From JBGSUZ01 sp964404895 (GTDB lineage Bacteria; Bacillota; Clostridia; Peptostreptococcales; Acidaminobacteraceae), in the NCBI GenBank assembly GCA_964404895.1, contig CAYOLV010000001.1, forward strand, positions 868,001 to 932,000: a DNA stretch of 64,000 nucleotides. Direction: 5' to 3'. How positions within the stretch are numbered: position 1 is the stretch's first letter; each line of letters begins with the position of its first letter. Both the position numbers and the translations under genes were made by a program. The notes below the pieces were generated by a model that worked only from the letters and a program-made list of their open reading frames with translations, was not told the origin of the DNA and did no database searches. Positions 51,651 through 59,989 of this stretch are shown piece by piece.

Positions 51651-52421
51651 ATGTATACAGAAGCTTACACCGCTATGATGAAAGCGGCCAAAACCAAAAT
51701 TGATTTTTTAAAGGAAAATCCACTAGGTTATCTTTTAGCGTCCGCGATGGCAGGGATTTTTGTCGGATTTGGAATATTGCTGATTTTTACTATTGGCGGT
51801 CTGTTAAATGGACAAGGTTCAGCTAAAATCGTTATGGGGGCTTCCTTTGGGATAGCACTCAGCTTAGTCATTATGGCTGGAGCGGAGTTATTCACGGGCA
51901 ACAATATGGTCATGACAGCGGGAGCACTTGGAAAAACTGTTAAATGGTCAGATGCAGTGAAAATTTGGATTTATAGCCTTCTAGGAAACTGGATTGGGGC
52001 CGTAATATTGGCAGCATTTTTCTTCGGAACAGGTCTTGCCAATAGTCCTACAGGAGAGTTTATTGCAAAAGCCTCGGCGGCTAAAATGAGCATTCCACTT
52101 TTGCCTTTATTCTTAAGAGCGTTTCTTTGTAACATGTTAGTCTGTTTGGCAGTTTGGTCATCTTTCAAATTGCAGTCGGAAAGCGGTAAACTCATTATGA
52201 TTTTCTGGTGTTTATTCGCCTTTATTACAACGGGCTTTGAGCACAGCGTTGCCAATATGACTTTGTTGACCGTATCGCTCTTTTCTCCCTTCGATGCAGC
52301 AATTAGCTTGAATGGTTATTTTTACAATATCTTAGTAGTTGTTGTAGGCAATATGGCAGGTGCGATATTTGGACTGGCTATTCCTTATTACTTTATTTCT
52401 AAGAGAAAAGAGGCTGCCTAG
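51651..52421 (+). CDS. Formate/nitrite transporter (FNT) family channel, probably hydrosulfide type
   Basis: 256 residues with six hydrophobic helices and the FNT landmarks: PLGYLLASAMAGIFVGFGILL, GAELFTGNNMVMTAGALG, SLLGNWIGA and RAFLCNMLVCLAVW. FNT channels pass formate, nitrite or HS-. In Clostridioides difficile the FNT member beside asrABC is the hydrosulfide channel HSC, so export of the HS- produced by sulfite reductase is the most likely job. The stop codon overlaps the asrA start by one base. AGGAGGATCAAC precedes ATG. Confidence 0.88.
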   Translation: MYTEAYTAMMKAAKTKIDFLKENPLGYLLASAMAGIFVGFGILLIFTIGGLLNGQGSAKIVMGASFGIALSLVIMAGAELFTGNNMVMTAGALGKTVKWSDAVKIWIYSLLGNWIGAVILAAFFFGTGLANSPTGEFIAKASAAKMSIPLLPLFLRAFLCNMLVCLAVWSSFKLQSESGKLIMIFWCLFAFITTGFEHSVANMTLLTVSLFSPFDAAISLNGYFYNILVVVVGNMAGAIFGLAIPYYFISKRKEAA

Positions 52422-53440
52422 TGGGATTTAAAATTGACAGCTTAGTAATGAATGAAATTTTTAAGGATTTATCTCAAACTTATGAAATATATGCGCCAAC
52501 CCGTATCCAAGGGGGTGGCGCTTTTTCTGACACGGACTCCGTCAGGTATGAAAAGATTCAAAAGGCAGAAGACATTGAATTTGATCTAAAATCCAATTTC
52601 TCATTTAAAGAAGTACTCTTGCCTCTTTCACAAACCTTGTTCTATTTTACAGAAGAGCAGATCAAAGAAGCAGACGGACCTAAGAAGGGTGCTATAGTTT
52701 TCCTCAGAAGTTGTGATCTGCACTCGGTAAAACGACTAGACGAAATTTATTTAAGAAATGGTTTTGAAGACTATTACTATAAAAGACTGAGAGAAAACAT
52801 CAAATTTGCTTTGATAGGCTGCGACCATTCCTATGACAATTGCTTCTGCGTCAGTATGGGCACCAATCAAAATACGGACTACGACTTTAGTTTAGCGCCA
52901 AGCGAACAGGGCGGTTATAAAGTTGATTGCCCTTCCCATGAGATGAGTGCTGTCTTTAAAAAATATCCTTTAGAAGAAGAACAAGTAACAGCTGCCTACG
53001 TCACAGCGAATGACATTCAAGTGACAATTCCAGAGGGCATTTCCATTGCAGTGGCAAAGTCTAAAATTTGGGATGAATACGATGCAAGATGCATCAATTG
53101 CGGCAGATGCAATTTTGTTTGCCCGACCTGTACCTGTTTCACTATGCAAGATATTTTCTATACTGACAATGGTAAAGCTGGCGAAAGAAGAAGAGTCCTG
53201 TCTTCTTGTATGGTTGACGGCTATACAGATGTTGCAGGCGGCGGTCAATATCGGAAGAAAAATGGCCAGCGAATGAGATTCAAAACCCTCCATAAAGTGT
53301 ACGATTTCAGTGAAAAATTTGGTTACCATATGTGTGTCGGTTGTGGCAGATGCGACGATGCCTGCCCCGAATACATTTCGTTCTCAAATACCATTAACAA
53401 ACTGGAAAGTGCAGTCAAGGAGGTCAAGGACAATGAATAA
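52421..53440 (+). CDS. asrA: Anaerobic sulfite reductase subunit A
   Basis: 339 residues. The N-terminal part matches the AsrA family (VFLRSCDLHSVKRLDEIYLRNGFEDYYYKRLRENIKFALIGC), and two ferredoxin motifs are present: CINCGRCNFVCPTCTC (about 224-239) and CVGCGRCDDACPEY (about 306-319). AsrA transfers electrons, with AsrB, to the siroheme subunit AsrC. GTG start at 52421 overlaps the FNT stop, implying coupled translation. Confidence 0.95.
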   Translation: MGFKIDSLVMNEIFKDLSQTYEIYAPTRIQGGGAFSDTDSVRYEKIQKAEDIEFDLKSNFSFKEVLLPLSQTLFYFTEEQIKEADGPKKGAIVFLRSCDLHSVKRLDEIYLRNGFEDYYYKRLRENIKFALIGCDHSYDNCFCVSMGTNQNTDYDFSLAPSEQGGYKVDCPSHEMSAVFKKYPLEEEQVTAAYVTANDIQVTIPEGISIAVAKSKIWDEYDARCINCGRCNFVCPTCTCFTMQDIFYTDNGKAGERRRVLSSCMVDGYTDVAGGGQYRKKNGQRMRFKTLHKVYDFSEKFGYHMCVGCGRCDDACPEYISFSNTINKLESAVKEVKDNE

Positions 53441-54227
53441 AAACGAATACATTCCGTTTATTTCAGAAATTAAGGACGTTATTAAACATACAGAGATTGA
53501 ATACACTTTTAGAATGGCATTTGAAGGGGACGTTAAGCCAGGGCAATTTTTTGAAGTTTCTCTGCCGAAGTTTGGTGAAGCACCCATATCTGTTAGTGGT
53601 ATTGGCGAAAAAACCGTAGACTTGACCATTCGTAAGGTTGGAAAAGTCACAGAGGAAATATTTGAAAATTATATTGGGGACAAACTCTTCCTCAGAGGTC
53701 CTTACGGAAATGGATTTGAAGTCGAAAATTATAAAGGTGCAGAGTTGGTCATCATCGCTGGAGGCACTGGGGTTTCACCTGTACGAGGGGTTATTGAACA
53801 CTTCTCGGAAAATCCAGACCAAACCCTGAGCACCACTTTGATAGCAGGGTTTAAGTCCCCTAAAGACATTTTGTTCAGAGATGATTTTATAACTTGGGAA
53901 AAGAACATGAAGGTTATTATGACGGTGGACGCCAATGAGGGGGATGTTTCTTATCCTGAAGGATTGGTGACGGCCTATATTCCAAATCTGGAATTGGAAT
54001 CTGTTGAAAATGCCATTGCCGTGGTAGTTGGTCCTCCTGCTATGATGCACTTCTCTGTTTTGGGACTCCTTGAAAAAGGTCTAAAAGAAGAAAATATTTG
54101 GATTTCTCAAGAACGGAAAATGTGTTGCGGCATTGGAAAATGTGGTCATTGCAAAGTCAACGACACTTACATTTGTTTAGATGGGCCTGTCTTCAACTAC
54201 ACTAAGGGCAAACACTTGATTGACTAA
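53433..54227 (+). CDS. asrB: Anaerobic sulfite reductase subunit B
   Basis: 264 residues, a ferredoxin-NADP reductase-like subunit: LRGPYGNGFEVENYKGAELVIIAGGTGVSPVRGVIEHF for nucleotide and flavin, VVVGPPAMMHF, and C-terminal CCGIGKCGHCKVNDTYICLDGPVF for the [2Fe-2S] cluster. It takes electrons from NADH. ATG at 53433 (AAGGAGGTCAAGG before it) is chosen; the frame is open upstream inside asrA but that region is asrA in another frame. It overlaps asrA by 8 bases. Confidence 0.95.
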   Translation: MNKNEYIPFISEIKDVIKHTEIEYTFRMAFEGDVKPGQFFEVSLPKFGEAPISVSGIGEKTVDLTIRKVGKVTEEIFENYIGDKLFLRGPYGNGFEVENYKGAELVIIAGGTGVSPVRGVIEHFSENPDQTLSTTLIAGFKSPKDILFRDDFITWEKNMKVIMTVDANEGDVSYPEGLVTAYIPNLELESVENAIAVVVGPPAMMHFSVLGLLEKGLKEENIWISQERKMCCGIGKCGHCKVNDTYICLDGPVFNYTKGKHLID

Positions 54228-54240
54228 GGGGGTAACGGAA

Positions 54241-55203
54241 ATGGACATGAATACCAAAGTACTGAAAAAGAATGCCTTTCGCGTTACCAAAACCCGTGGC
54301 GTGACAGCGTCTAGAGTGAGAGTGCCAGGAGGCCATTTAAAAGCGGAGTATCTTTCTAAACTTCAAGAAATTGCAGAGACTTACGGTAACGGAACCGTTC
54401 ATATTACCAGTCGTCAAGGCTTTGAAATTCCGGGAATCGCTTTTGAAGATGTAAACGCGGTCAATCTGCTTTTACAGCCCATCATTGAAGGGCTTGAAAT
54501 TAATCAGACAAACCCAGGAACGGGCTACCCAGCTGCAGGGACGCGGAATGTGACGGCTTGTATTGGCAATAAAGTTTGCCCATATGCTTGTTATGAAACT
54601 TCTGGTTTTGCTAAGCGAATTGAAAACGCCATTTTTCCAAATGACCTCCATTTTAAGATTGCTTTAACAGGCTGTCCGAACGACTGTGCCAAAGTGCGTA
54701 TGCATGATTTTGGCATTATGGGCATGTCTGAACCAGAGTACAACATGAATCGGTGCATCGATTGTGGTGCCTGCGTGAAAAATTGTACCCGAAAATCTGT
54801 AGGAGTATTGGAAACGGTGAACTATAAAGTGACCCGAAATGCAGAGCGGTGTATCGGTTGTGGAGAATGTGTCTTGGCGTGCCCAACGGGTGCGTGGACG
54901 AGAAGTGCTGAGAAACGCTATCGCTTAACCCTAATGGGTAGAACGGGGAAGAAAAACCCAAGACTTGGGGAGGACTTCATTAAATGGGTGGATGAGCCCA
55001 CTATTATCAAAATTATTCTCAATACCTACGACTATGTGAAAGCCCATATTGACACAAATGCCCCAGGGGGTAAGGAACATATAGGGTATATCATTGATCG
55101 AACTGGATTTGAAACGTTCAAAACTTGGGCGTTAAAAGATGTGGTCTTGCCAAAGGGCGCAGAAATAGCCTCTCCAATTTACTGGAACGGGATTAAATAC
55201 TAA
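54241..55203 (+). CDS. asrC: Anaerobic sulfite reductase subunit C (siroheme)
   Basis: 320 residues. It begins with the siroheme-reductase ferredoxin-like domain (TKTRGVTASRVRVPGGHLKAEYLSKLQEIAE, ITSRQGFEIPGIAFED). Siroheme/4Fe-4S ligands lie in TACIGNKVCPYACYET (about 105-120) and LTGCPNDCAKVRMHDFGIMG (about 142-161), then two ferredoxin motifs CIDCGACVKNC and CIGCGECVLACPTGAW. It reduces sulfite to sulfide. ATG at 54241 follows AAGGGGGTAAC. A hairpin element follows the gene. Confidence 0.95.
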   Translation: MDMNTKVLKKNAFRVTKTRGVTASRVRVPGGHLKAEYLSKLQEIAETYGNGTVHITSRQGFEIPGIAFEDVNAVNLLLQPIIEGLEINQTNPGTGYPAAGTRNVTACIGNKVCPYACYETSGFAKRIENAIFPNDLHFKIALTGCPNDCAKVRMHDFGIMGMSEPEYNMNRCIDCGACVKNCTRKSVGVLETVNYKVTRNAERCIGCGECVLACPTGAWTRSAEKRYRLTLMGRTGKKNPRLGEDFIKWVDEPTIIKIILNTYDYVKAHIDTNAPGGKEHIGYIIDRTGFETFKTWALKDVVLPKGAEIASPIYWNGIKY

Positions 55204-55207
55204 AATA

Positions 55208-55295
55208 TAGCAGCCAAAGGGACTTTTCTATGAGAATGAAATAATTCTTCTGAAAGGCAACTTTGGCTGTTTGTCTGTTTGATAAAGGGTATTAG
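55208..55295 (+). repeat. Intergenic hairpin element, copy 2
   Basis: Same block as at 50701-50790, starting GCAGCCAAAG and ending CTTTGGCTGTTTGTCTG. Both copies conserve the loop AGAATGAAATAATTCTT. It lies directly after asrC and likely terminates that operon. Confidence 0.7.
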
Positions 55296-55370
55296 AAAAA
55301 GAGGCAATTTAATAAAGAGGATGAAATTTTATTAAAAAAAGAAGCAATTTATTGAAAAACTTTTAAAACG

Positions 55371-55384
55371 GTAACTAAGGTTAC
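55371..55384 (+). promoter_or_regulatory. Crp/Fnr-type (HcpR-like) site upstream of the small sulfite reductase
   Basis: Perfect GTAAC-TAAG-GTTAC palindrome, the form I recall as assigned to HcpR-type Crp/Fnr regulators in Clostridia. Centre (55377.5) is 29.5 bases from the first base of -10 TATGAT (55407-55412), exactly the same geometry as the 51548-51565 site. Confidence 0.75.
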
Positions 55385-55468
55385 ATACCCGACTGATTAA
55401 ATCGGATATGATAAGGACAAGTTCAGCAGATCAAAACCACAGCATCTTTTGAGAAGAGGAGGATTATC

Positions 55469-56161
55469 ATGGCACAACCGATGTACGGCAATCTTCAAAA
55501 AATAAAAAATGGTAAGCGTGTGTATAGCATTACCCCAAGAATTCCAGGCGGTTTTATTAGCCCGAGCAATCTTGAAAAATTCGCCCAAGTGGCTAGAACC
55601 TTTAAATGTGCCATCAAGCTCACATCGGGACAACGGATCATGTTGATTGGTCTGAAAGAAGAAGATGTGCCGAAAGCCTATGAGGCGCTTGGCATGGAAC
55701 CTTCGGTGAAAAGTCAGTACTCTGTCAAAAATGTTGAGATCTGCCCAGGGGAAATTTGCAAAAGAAGCAGACAAAACTCTCTGGCACTAGGCATGCGTCT
55801 TGAAAAACGATTTTACGGGGCACCTGCTCCAAACCGTACAAAAATAGGAGTCGTAGGTTGTCTCAATGCCTGTACCAGTGTCCATTCTAAAGACATAGGC
55901 GTTATGGCCGATGAGAGCGGTTTCATAGTCATAGCGGGAGGAAGCGCTGGGTATCACCCAAGATTGTCTGACCGCATTGCAGAACAACTCACAGAAGATC
56001 AGGCTTTTATCATGGTGGAAGCCGTTTATGATTACTATTGCGAAAAAGCCCCAATGGGTGAGAAACTGGGAAACACCATAGACCGAATAGGTCTGGAAAC
56101 CTTTAAAAACGAAGTACTTGAACGATATGAGAAAAAGAAAGTTGGAGGTAAACATGAGTAA
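55469..56161 (+). CDS. Small siroheme sulfite/nitrite reductase (alSiR-like)
   Basis: 230 residues, close to the low-molecular-weight assimilatory-type sulfite reductases (about 27 kDa). Ligand motifs: ICPGEICKRSRQNSLALG (C-x4-C) and VVGCLNACTSVHSKDIGVMAD (C-x3-C), with the substrate-binding basic residues in KLTSGQRIMLIGL. No ferredoxin domain. It is a second sulfite reductase in the same block, with its own predicted activated promoter. AGAGGAGGATTATC precedes ATG. It probably needs siroheme made by the enzymes encoded downstream. Confidence 0.85.
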   Translation: MAQPMYGNLQKIKNGKRVYSITPRIPGGFISPSNLEKFAQVARTFKCAIKLTSGQRIMLIGLKEEDVPKAYEALGMEPSVKSQYSVKNVEICPGEICKRSRQNSLALGMRLEKRFYGAPAPNRTKIGVVGCLNACTSVHSKDIGVMADESGFIVIAGGSAGYHPRLSDRIAEQLTEDQAFIMVEAVYDYYCEKAPMGEKLGNTIDRIGLETFKNEVLERYEKKKVGGKHE

Positions 56162-56795
56162 ATTTTTAGGACCGATTCACTTTTGGCTTCATTCAAAGAT
56201 AGCCTTACAAGAGGCGATGGAAGTTGCCGCTGAACAAAAATTCAAAGACGCAGGGTATGACCTTTCAACCCTTCAAAAATGGGACGATCTTTACGGCGTA
56301 CCTAATCCGAGTGAAAATTTGGAGGAGGTTATCAGCCAGGACAACATCCACGGATGGCTTCAAAAGCGCATTGGCTTTGCAGAAACAAGATTTGCAGGAA
56401 AAGTCACTCAGCTCAAAACGCAATATGGAGATGAGGTTTTAGAACTGGTCAAACCTGTATTTGCAGCCTACGGCGAGAAAACGGCGCGACAAATTAATGC
56501 AGAAGACCGCTGGGATGAAAGCTTACAAGGGGCACATAAAATACTCCACGACCAAATTTTAGAGGGCATGCCTTGTGACCACGCTGGCGCAGTGACCATC
56601 AACGAAACAGATCTTTTTCAGTGGAAAAGCGATAGATGTCTTCACCAAGGGTATTGGGTAGCGGTGGATGGAAACCCAGCAGACCACTATGTTTTCAGAG
56701 ACGCCTTCAACAGCAGTTTCTTAAAACAACTGGGAGACTTGAAATACCAACGCGTGGTAGAAAACGGGATCACTTACTACCAGATGAATCGATAA
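56154..56795 (+). CDS. Unknown protein coupled to the small sulfite reductase
   Basis: About 213 residues. ATG at 56154 follows TTGGAGGTAAAC and overlaps the upstream stop by 8 bases, so translation is coupled. The start FLGPIHFWLHSKIALQEAMEVAAEQK and the C-terminal MPCDHAGAVTINETDLFQWKSDRCLHQGYW with His, Asp and Cys residues suggest a metal- or haem-linked function, but I recognise no family. Placed between a siroheme enzyme and a DUF1858 gene, a role in redox or enzyme assembly is an inference. Confidence 0.7.
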   Translation: MSKFLGPIHFWLHSKIALQEAMEVAAEQKFKDAGYDLSTLQKWDDLYGVPNPSENLEEVISQDNIHGWLQKRIGFAETRFAGKVTQLKTQYGDEVLELVKPVFAAYGEKTARQINAEDRWDESLQGAHKILHDQILEGMPCDHAGAVTINETDLFQWKSDRCLHQGYWVAVDGNPADHYVFRDAFNSSFLKQLGDLKYQRVVENGITYYQMNR

Positions 56796-56853
56796 GTTTT
56801 ATAACGAAATCTATAATAAACTCACTTACTTTTTAATATTAGGAGGAAAACAC

Positions 56854-57036
56854 ATGATTACGAAAGATATGATTATTGCAGAAATTTTGAACGTTAAACC
56901 GGGTGCGGCAGAAATATTAATGTCAAACGGGATGGGTTGCTTAGGTTGTCCATCGGCACAAAGCGAGCCTCTTGAAATGGCAGCAAATATTCACGGTTTA
57001 AATCTTGAAAAACTACTTGAAGAATTAAACAGATAG
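56854..57036 (+). CDS. DUF1858 redox-disulfide domain protein
   Basis: 60 residues: MITKDMIIAEILNVKPGAAEILMSNGMGCLGCPSAQSE with the C-x2-C motif, then helices. This DUF1858 (hybrid-cluster-protein-associated redox disulfide) family is found next to Hcp and nitrogen or sulfur metabolism enzymes. It may be a small thiol redox partner or sulfur carrier. AGGAGGAAAACAC precedes ATG. The next gene starts 10 bases later. Confidence 0.88.
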   Translation: MITKDMIIAEILNVKPGAAEILMSNGMGCLGCPSAQSEPLEMAANIHGLNLEKLLEELNR

Positions 57037-57046
57037 AGGTGGGCAC

Positions 57047-57424
57047 ATGGAAAAGGGCTTGATTGTGATCAGTCATGGCAGCAGAGTTCCTGAAACAGAT
57101 CAAATCATGTCTCGATACATTGAAGACATCGCTCAAAGATTATCTTTTGAGCATGTAGAAAAAGCTTATTTGCAGTTTATGAATCCAAATTTGGAGGAAG
57201 CTGTGAATAGGCTTTTTGCCTTAGGTATCAGACAGATTATTGTGTTCCCGTTTTTCTTATTAAATGGCAGTCATACAAAAGAGAACATTCCTGCCCAGTT
57301 AAACCAATTGGAGCAGCGGTTTGATGGCATTTCATTTACTTACATGGATGTGATTGGATATGACACCACTCTGGCACAGGTTATTTGCGACCGAGTAGAA
57401 ATATATGCAGGAGGCTCTAAATGA
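57047..57424 (+). CDS. Sirohydrochlorin ferrochelatase/cobaltochelatase, CbiX/SirB short form
   Basis: 125 residues, the half-length CbiX/SirB chelatase: LIVISHGSRVPETDQIMSRYI with catalytic His10, AYLQFMNPNLEEAVNRLFALGIRQIIVFPFFLLNGSHTKENIP with the second His (76). It inserts Fe or Co into sirohydrochlorin; with two siroheme reductases upstream, iron insertion for siroheme is most likely. Its stop overlaps the start of hemA by 4 bases. Confidence 0.9.
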   Translation: MEKGLIVISHGSRVPETDQIMSRYIEDIAQRLSFEHVEKAYLQFMNPNLEEAVNRLFALGIRQIIVFPFFLLNGSHTKENIPAQLNQLEQRFDGISFTYMDVIGYDTTLAQVICDRVEIYAGGSK

Positions 57425-58665
57425 TTATCAGAGTGTTCGGGGTCAATCATGAAACTGCCCCTGTGGCATGGCGGGAAGCTATTAGTTTGACAGCGTCTAG
57501 AAAAGTTGATTTTTTAAATGATCTTATGGATTTAGGTATTGAAGACAGTGTGTTGCTTTCAACTTGCGGCAGGTTCGAACTTTATATTGCAACGCCAGAA
57601 ACTGAGGAAGAGTCCATTGAGAATAAGGTCTTTGAAAGTTTGGAAACCTATTTTAACAAACGTGACATGAGAGAACATTTTTATGTCAAAAGTGCAAATG
57701 ATGGGGTTAGGCATCTATTTAGAGTTGCCATTGGACTAGATTCGGCTGTTTTAGGAGAAGATCAAATTCTCGGGCAAATCAAAGAAGCGCATCAGTTTGC
57801 CATGGAAGTGGGCAGCAGCAAGAAAATACTTAACTGTCTTTTTAGAGAGGCGGTTGCAACTGCTAAAGCGATCAAAACAGAGTTGCGAATTTCCGATCAT
57901 CCTCTTTCGTTGAGTTACATCGGCATCAAAAAAATAAAGGATAAATTTAAAAGTTTGTCTGGGAAAAAGGTTCTTATGATTGGTCTGGGAAAAATGGGAC
58001 AGCTGGCTTTAAAAACCCTTATTGAGGAAGATGTTTATGAGGTCGTTATTGCCCTTCGGAATTCTTTAAAGGTTCCAGAGGGTTTAAGTCATGACCCGAG
58101 AGTTAGGTTTGTGTCTTATGATGATCGATATGTTTACTTAGAAGAGGCAGACATTGTCATCAGTGCTACGTCATCGCCTCATCTTGTGATCAAATCAGAA
58201 GAAGTGTTTGGAATTAAATCGGGTGCAATACTTCTGGATATAGCAGTTCCAAGGGACATCGACGCTGAAATTGCTCAAAAGTATGATGTAACGCTGTTAA
58301 ATGTTGACGGGTTAAAGGATATATCAGAAGAGAATGGGAAAAGAAGGGAAGCTATAGCTCGCGAAGCTGAGGGTCAAATTTTAGCGGCTGTGCAGGCCTT
58401 TGACCTCTGGCTTAAATCTGTACAGGCAGATGTGATTTTGAATCTTTGGAATGAAGAAATAAAAATGATACATGAAGATACCATGCATATCTTAAAAAGG
58501 AAACTGAGGCATTGTGAACATGGTGAAATGCTTCTGATAGACAAGATGCTCATGTCTTCTCTAAAAAGGCTGATTCGTAAACCAATCAGTGCTCTGAAGA
58601 CTGAGGATGACCCTGAAATTCAGAGGCAGATGGTAGCGATGCTTATGAAACTGAATAAGGAATAG
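57421..58665 (+). CDS. hemA: Glutamyl-tRNA reductase
   Basis: 414 residues. First enzyme of tetrapyrrole synthesis, glutamyl-tRNA to glutamate-1-semialdehyde. The catalytic Cys49 lies in LLSTCGRFELYI (the usual N of STCNR is G here), followed by LFRVAIGLDSAVLGEDQILGQIKEAHQFA, NADPH domain VLMIGLGKMGQLALKTL and DIAVPRDIDAEI, and the C-terminal dimer domain. Coupled to the chelatase gene, it probably feeds siroheme for the sulfite reductases. No other hem or cys genes follow. Confidence 0.93.
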   Translation: MIIRVFGVNHETAPVAWREAISLTASRKVDFLNDLMDLGIEDSVLLSTCGRFELYIATPETEEESIENKVFESLETYFNKRDMREHFYVKSANDGVRHLFRVAIGLDSAVLGEDQILGQIKEAHQFAMEVGSSKKILNCLFREAVATAKAIKTELRISDHPLSLSYIGIKKIKDKFKSLSGKKVLMIGLGKMGQLALKTLIEEDVYEVVIALRNSLKVPEGLSHDPRVRFVSYDDRYVYLEEADIVISATSSPHLVIKSEEVFGIKSGAILLDIAVPRDIDAEIAQKYDVTLLNVDGLKDISEENGKRREAIAREAEGQILAAVQAFDLWLKSVQADVILNLWNEEIKMIHEDTMHILKRKLRHCEHGEMLLIDKMLMSSLKRLIRKPISALKTEDDPEIQRQMVAMLMKLNKE

Positions 58666-58770
58666 TGTTCGTCTAAAAGGATTCAAATATTATGTCTAAA
58701 TATGATAAACTTAGTGTTAGCCAGGGTCGATTAGCAACAAAAAAACACATCAATTGGGAGGTGGGTGAAG

Positions 58771-59058
58771 TTGGAGATTAATTTTGAATTGACGACAAGT
58801 AGAGAAGGCGGCCGTTTTACCTTGTTGATAGACAATCAAAAAGCAGGCGAAGTGACTTATAAATGGGAAGAACAAGATCAAATAGCAATCGACCACACCG
58901 AGGTATTTGAAGGTTTTAATGGACAAGGCATAGGTAAAAAATTAATTCAGCACGTGGTTGAGTATGCCCGTGAGAAGGGTTATAAAATCAAAACCATTTG
59001 TCCTTTTGCGGCAAAAGTCTTTGATCAAGAAACTGCCTATGCAGACATTCGATATTAG
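58771..59058 (+). CDS. Small GNAT (YjdJ-like) acetyltransferase
   Basis: About 95 residues, a minimal GNAT of the YjdJ type (NAT_SF domain): GRFTLLIDNQKAGEVTYKWEEQDQIAIDHTEVFEGFNGQGIGKKLIQHVVEYAREKGYKIKTICPFAAKVFD. Acetyl-CoA loop FNGQGIGK is intact. Either GTG 58765 or TTG 58771 may be the start; GGGAGGTG spacing favours TTG. The next gene follows 12 bases later. Confidence 0.85.
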   Translation: MEINFELTTSREGGRFTLLIDNQKAGEVTYKWEEQDQIAIDHTEVFEGFNGQGIGKKLIQHVVEYAREKGYKIKTICPFAAKVFDQETAYADIRY

Positions 59059-59070
59059 GAGAACACAGAA

Positions 59071-59925
59071 ATGTTATACCTGAACGCATTTACCTTTCCA
59101 AATGAAGATTTGGAATTTGACTTTTTTATGGAAATCAAGCGTACTTGCTATGATTCCTTTTATCCCTTTAAAATTTTATCTAGAAATGCCTTAGAAAGAC
59201 TGGACTTTGAGCCAGTGACCATACTCTATGGGGGCAATGGTTCGGGAAAATCGACTGCCCTCAATGTGATTGCAGAAAAAATGGGTATTTCCAGAGATAC
59301 CATTTACAATAAATCCAACTTTTTCCCTGACTATGTGAGATTTTGCGGGGCGGACCTCGAAATGGAACTGCCATCAAACAGCAGAATTATTACAAGCGAT
59401 GACGTCTTTGACTATATGATCAATGTGAGACATATCAACGAAGGCATCGATGATAAGAGAGAAAAATTATTTGACGATTATTTAGATGTTAAATATTCGA
59501 AGTTTCAAATGAAATCCATTGATGACTACGAACAATTGAGACGGGTAAACAAAGCCAGAAGCAAAACACAATCAAAATTTGTGAGAAGTGAGTTGATGGA
59601 CAATGTTCGTGAACGTTCTAACGGTGAGAATGCCTTTCTCTATTTTAGTGAGAAAATCAAAGAAAGAGGGCTGTATCTGTTAGACGAACCAGAAAACAGC
59701 CTCTCTCCTAAACGGCAAATTGAACTAATGGCTCTGATTGAAGAAGCTTCACAACGAGAAGACTGTCAGTTTATCATCGCCACCCATTCGCCGTTTCTCA
59801 TGGCGATGAGAGGGGCAAAAATATATGACTTAGATGAGTCCCCAGTTGACGTCAAGCGATGGACAGAGCTTGGAACTGTAAGAACCTATTTCGATTTCTT
59901 TAAGAAGTATGAGGCAGATTTTTAA
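59071..59925 (+). CDS. AAA-family ATPase (ABC/OLD-like)
   Basis: 284 residues with Walker A LYGGNGSGKSTALNVI (about 52-67), a signature-like region RSNGENAFLYF, Walker B LYLLDEPENSLSPKRQIELM and a switch His in FIIATHSPFLMAMRG. It belongs to the broad class of small AAA_21-type ATPases; no nuclease or partner domain is fused, and no toxin or nuclease gene is adjacent. Function unknown. AGGAGAACACAGAA precedes ATG. Confidence 0.85.
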   Translation: MLYLNAFTFPNEDLEFDFFMEIKRTCYDSFYPFKILSRNALERLDFEPVTILYGGNGSGKSTALNVIAEKMGISRDTIYNKSNFFPDYVRFCGADLEMELPSNSRIITSDDVFDYMINVRHINEGIDDKREKLFDDYLDVKYSKFQMKSIDDYEQLRRVNKARSKTQSKFVRSELMDNVRERSNGENAFLYFSEKIKERGLYLLDEPENSLSPKRQIELMALIEEASQREDCQFIIATHSPFLMAMRGAKIYDLDESPVDVKRWTELGTVRTYFDFFKKYEADF

Positions 59926-59989
59926 TAATTGCAGTTGAAGAGTCCAAAACTAACTGCAAAGTCTCAAACTTAGAGCTAAATCCCAATCC

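Noticed and set aside
53310..53432. N-terminal extension of asrB inside asrA
   Set aside because: The region codes for the second ferredoxin motif of AsrA in its own frame; ATG at 53433 has a perfect ribosome binding site and gives the normal AsrB length.
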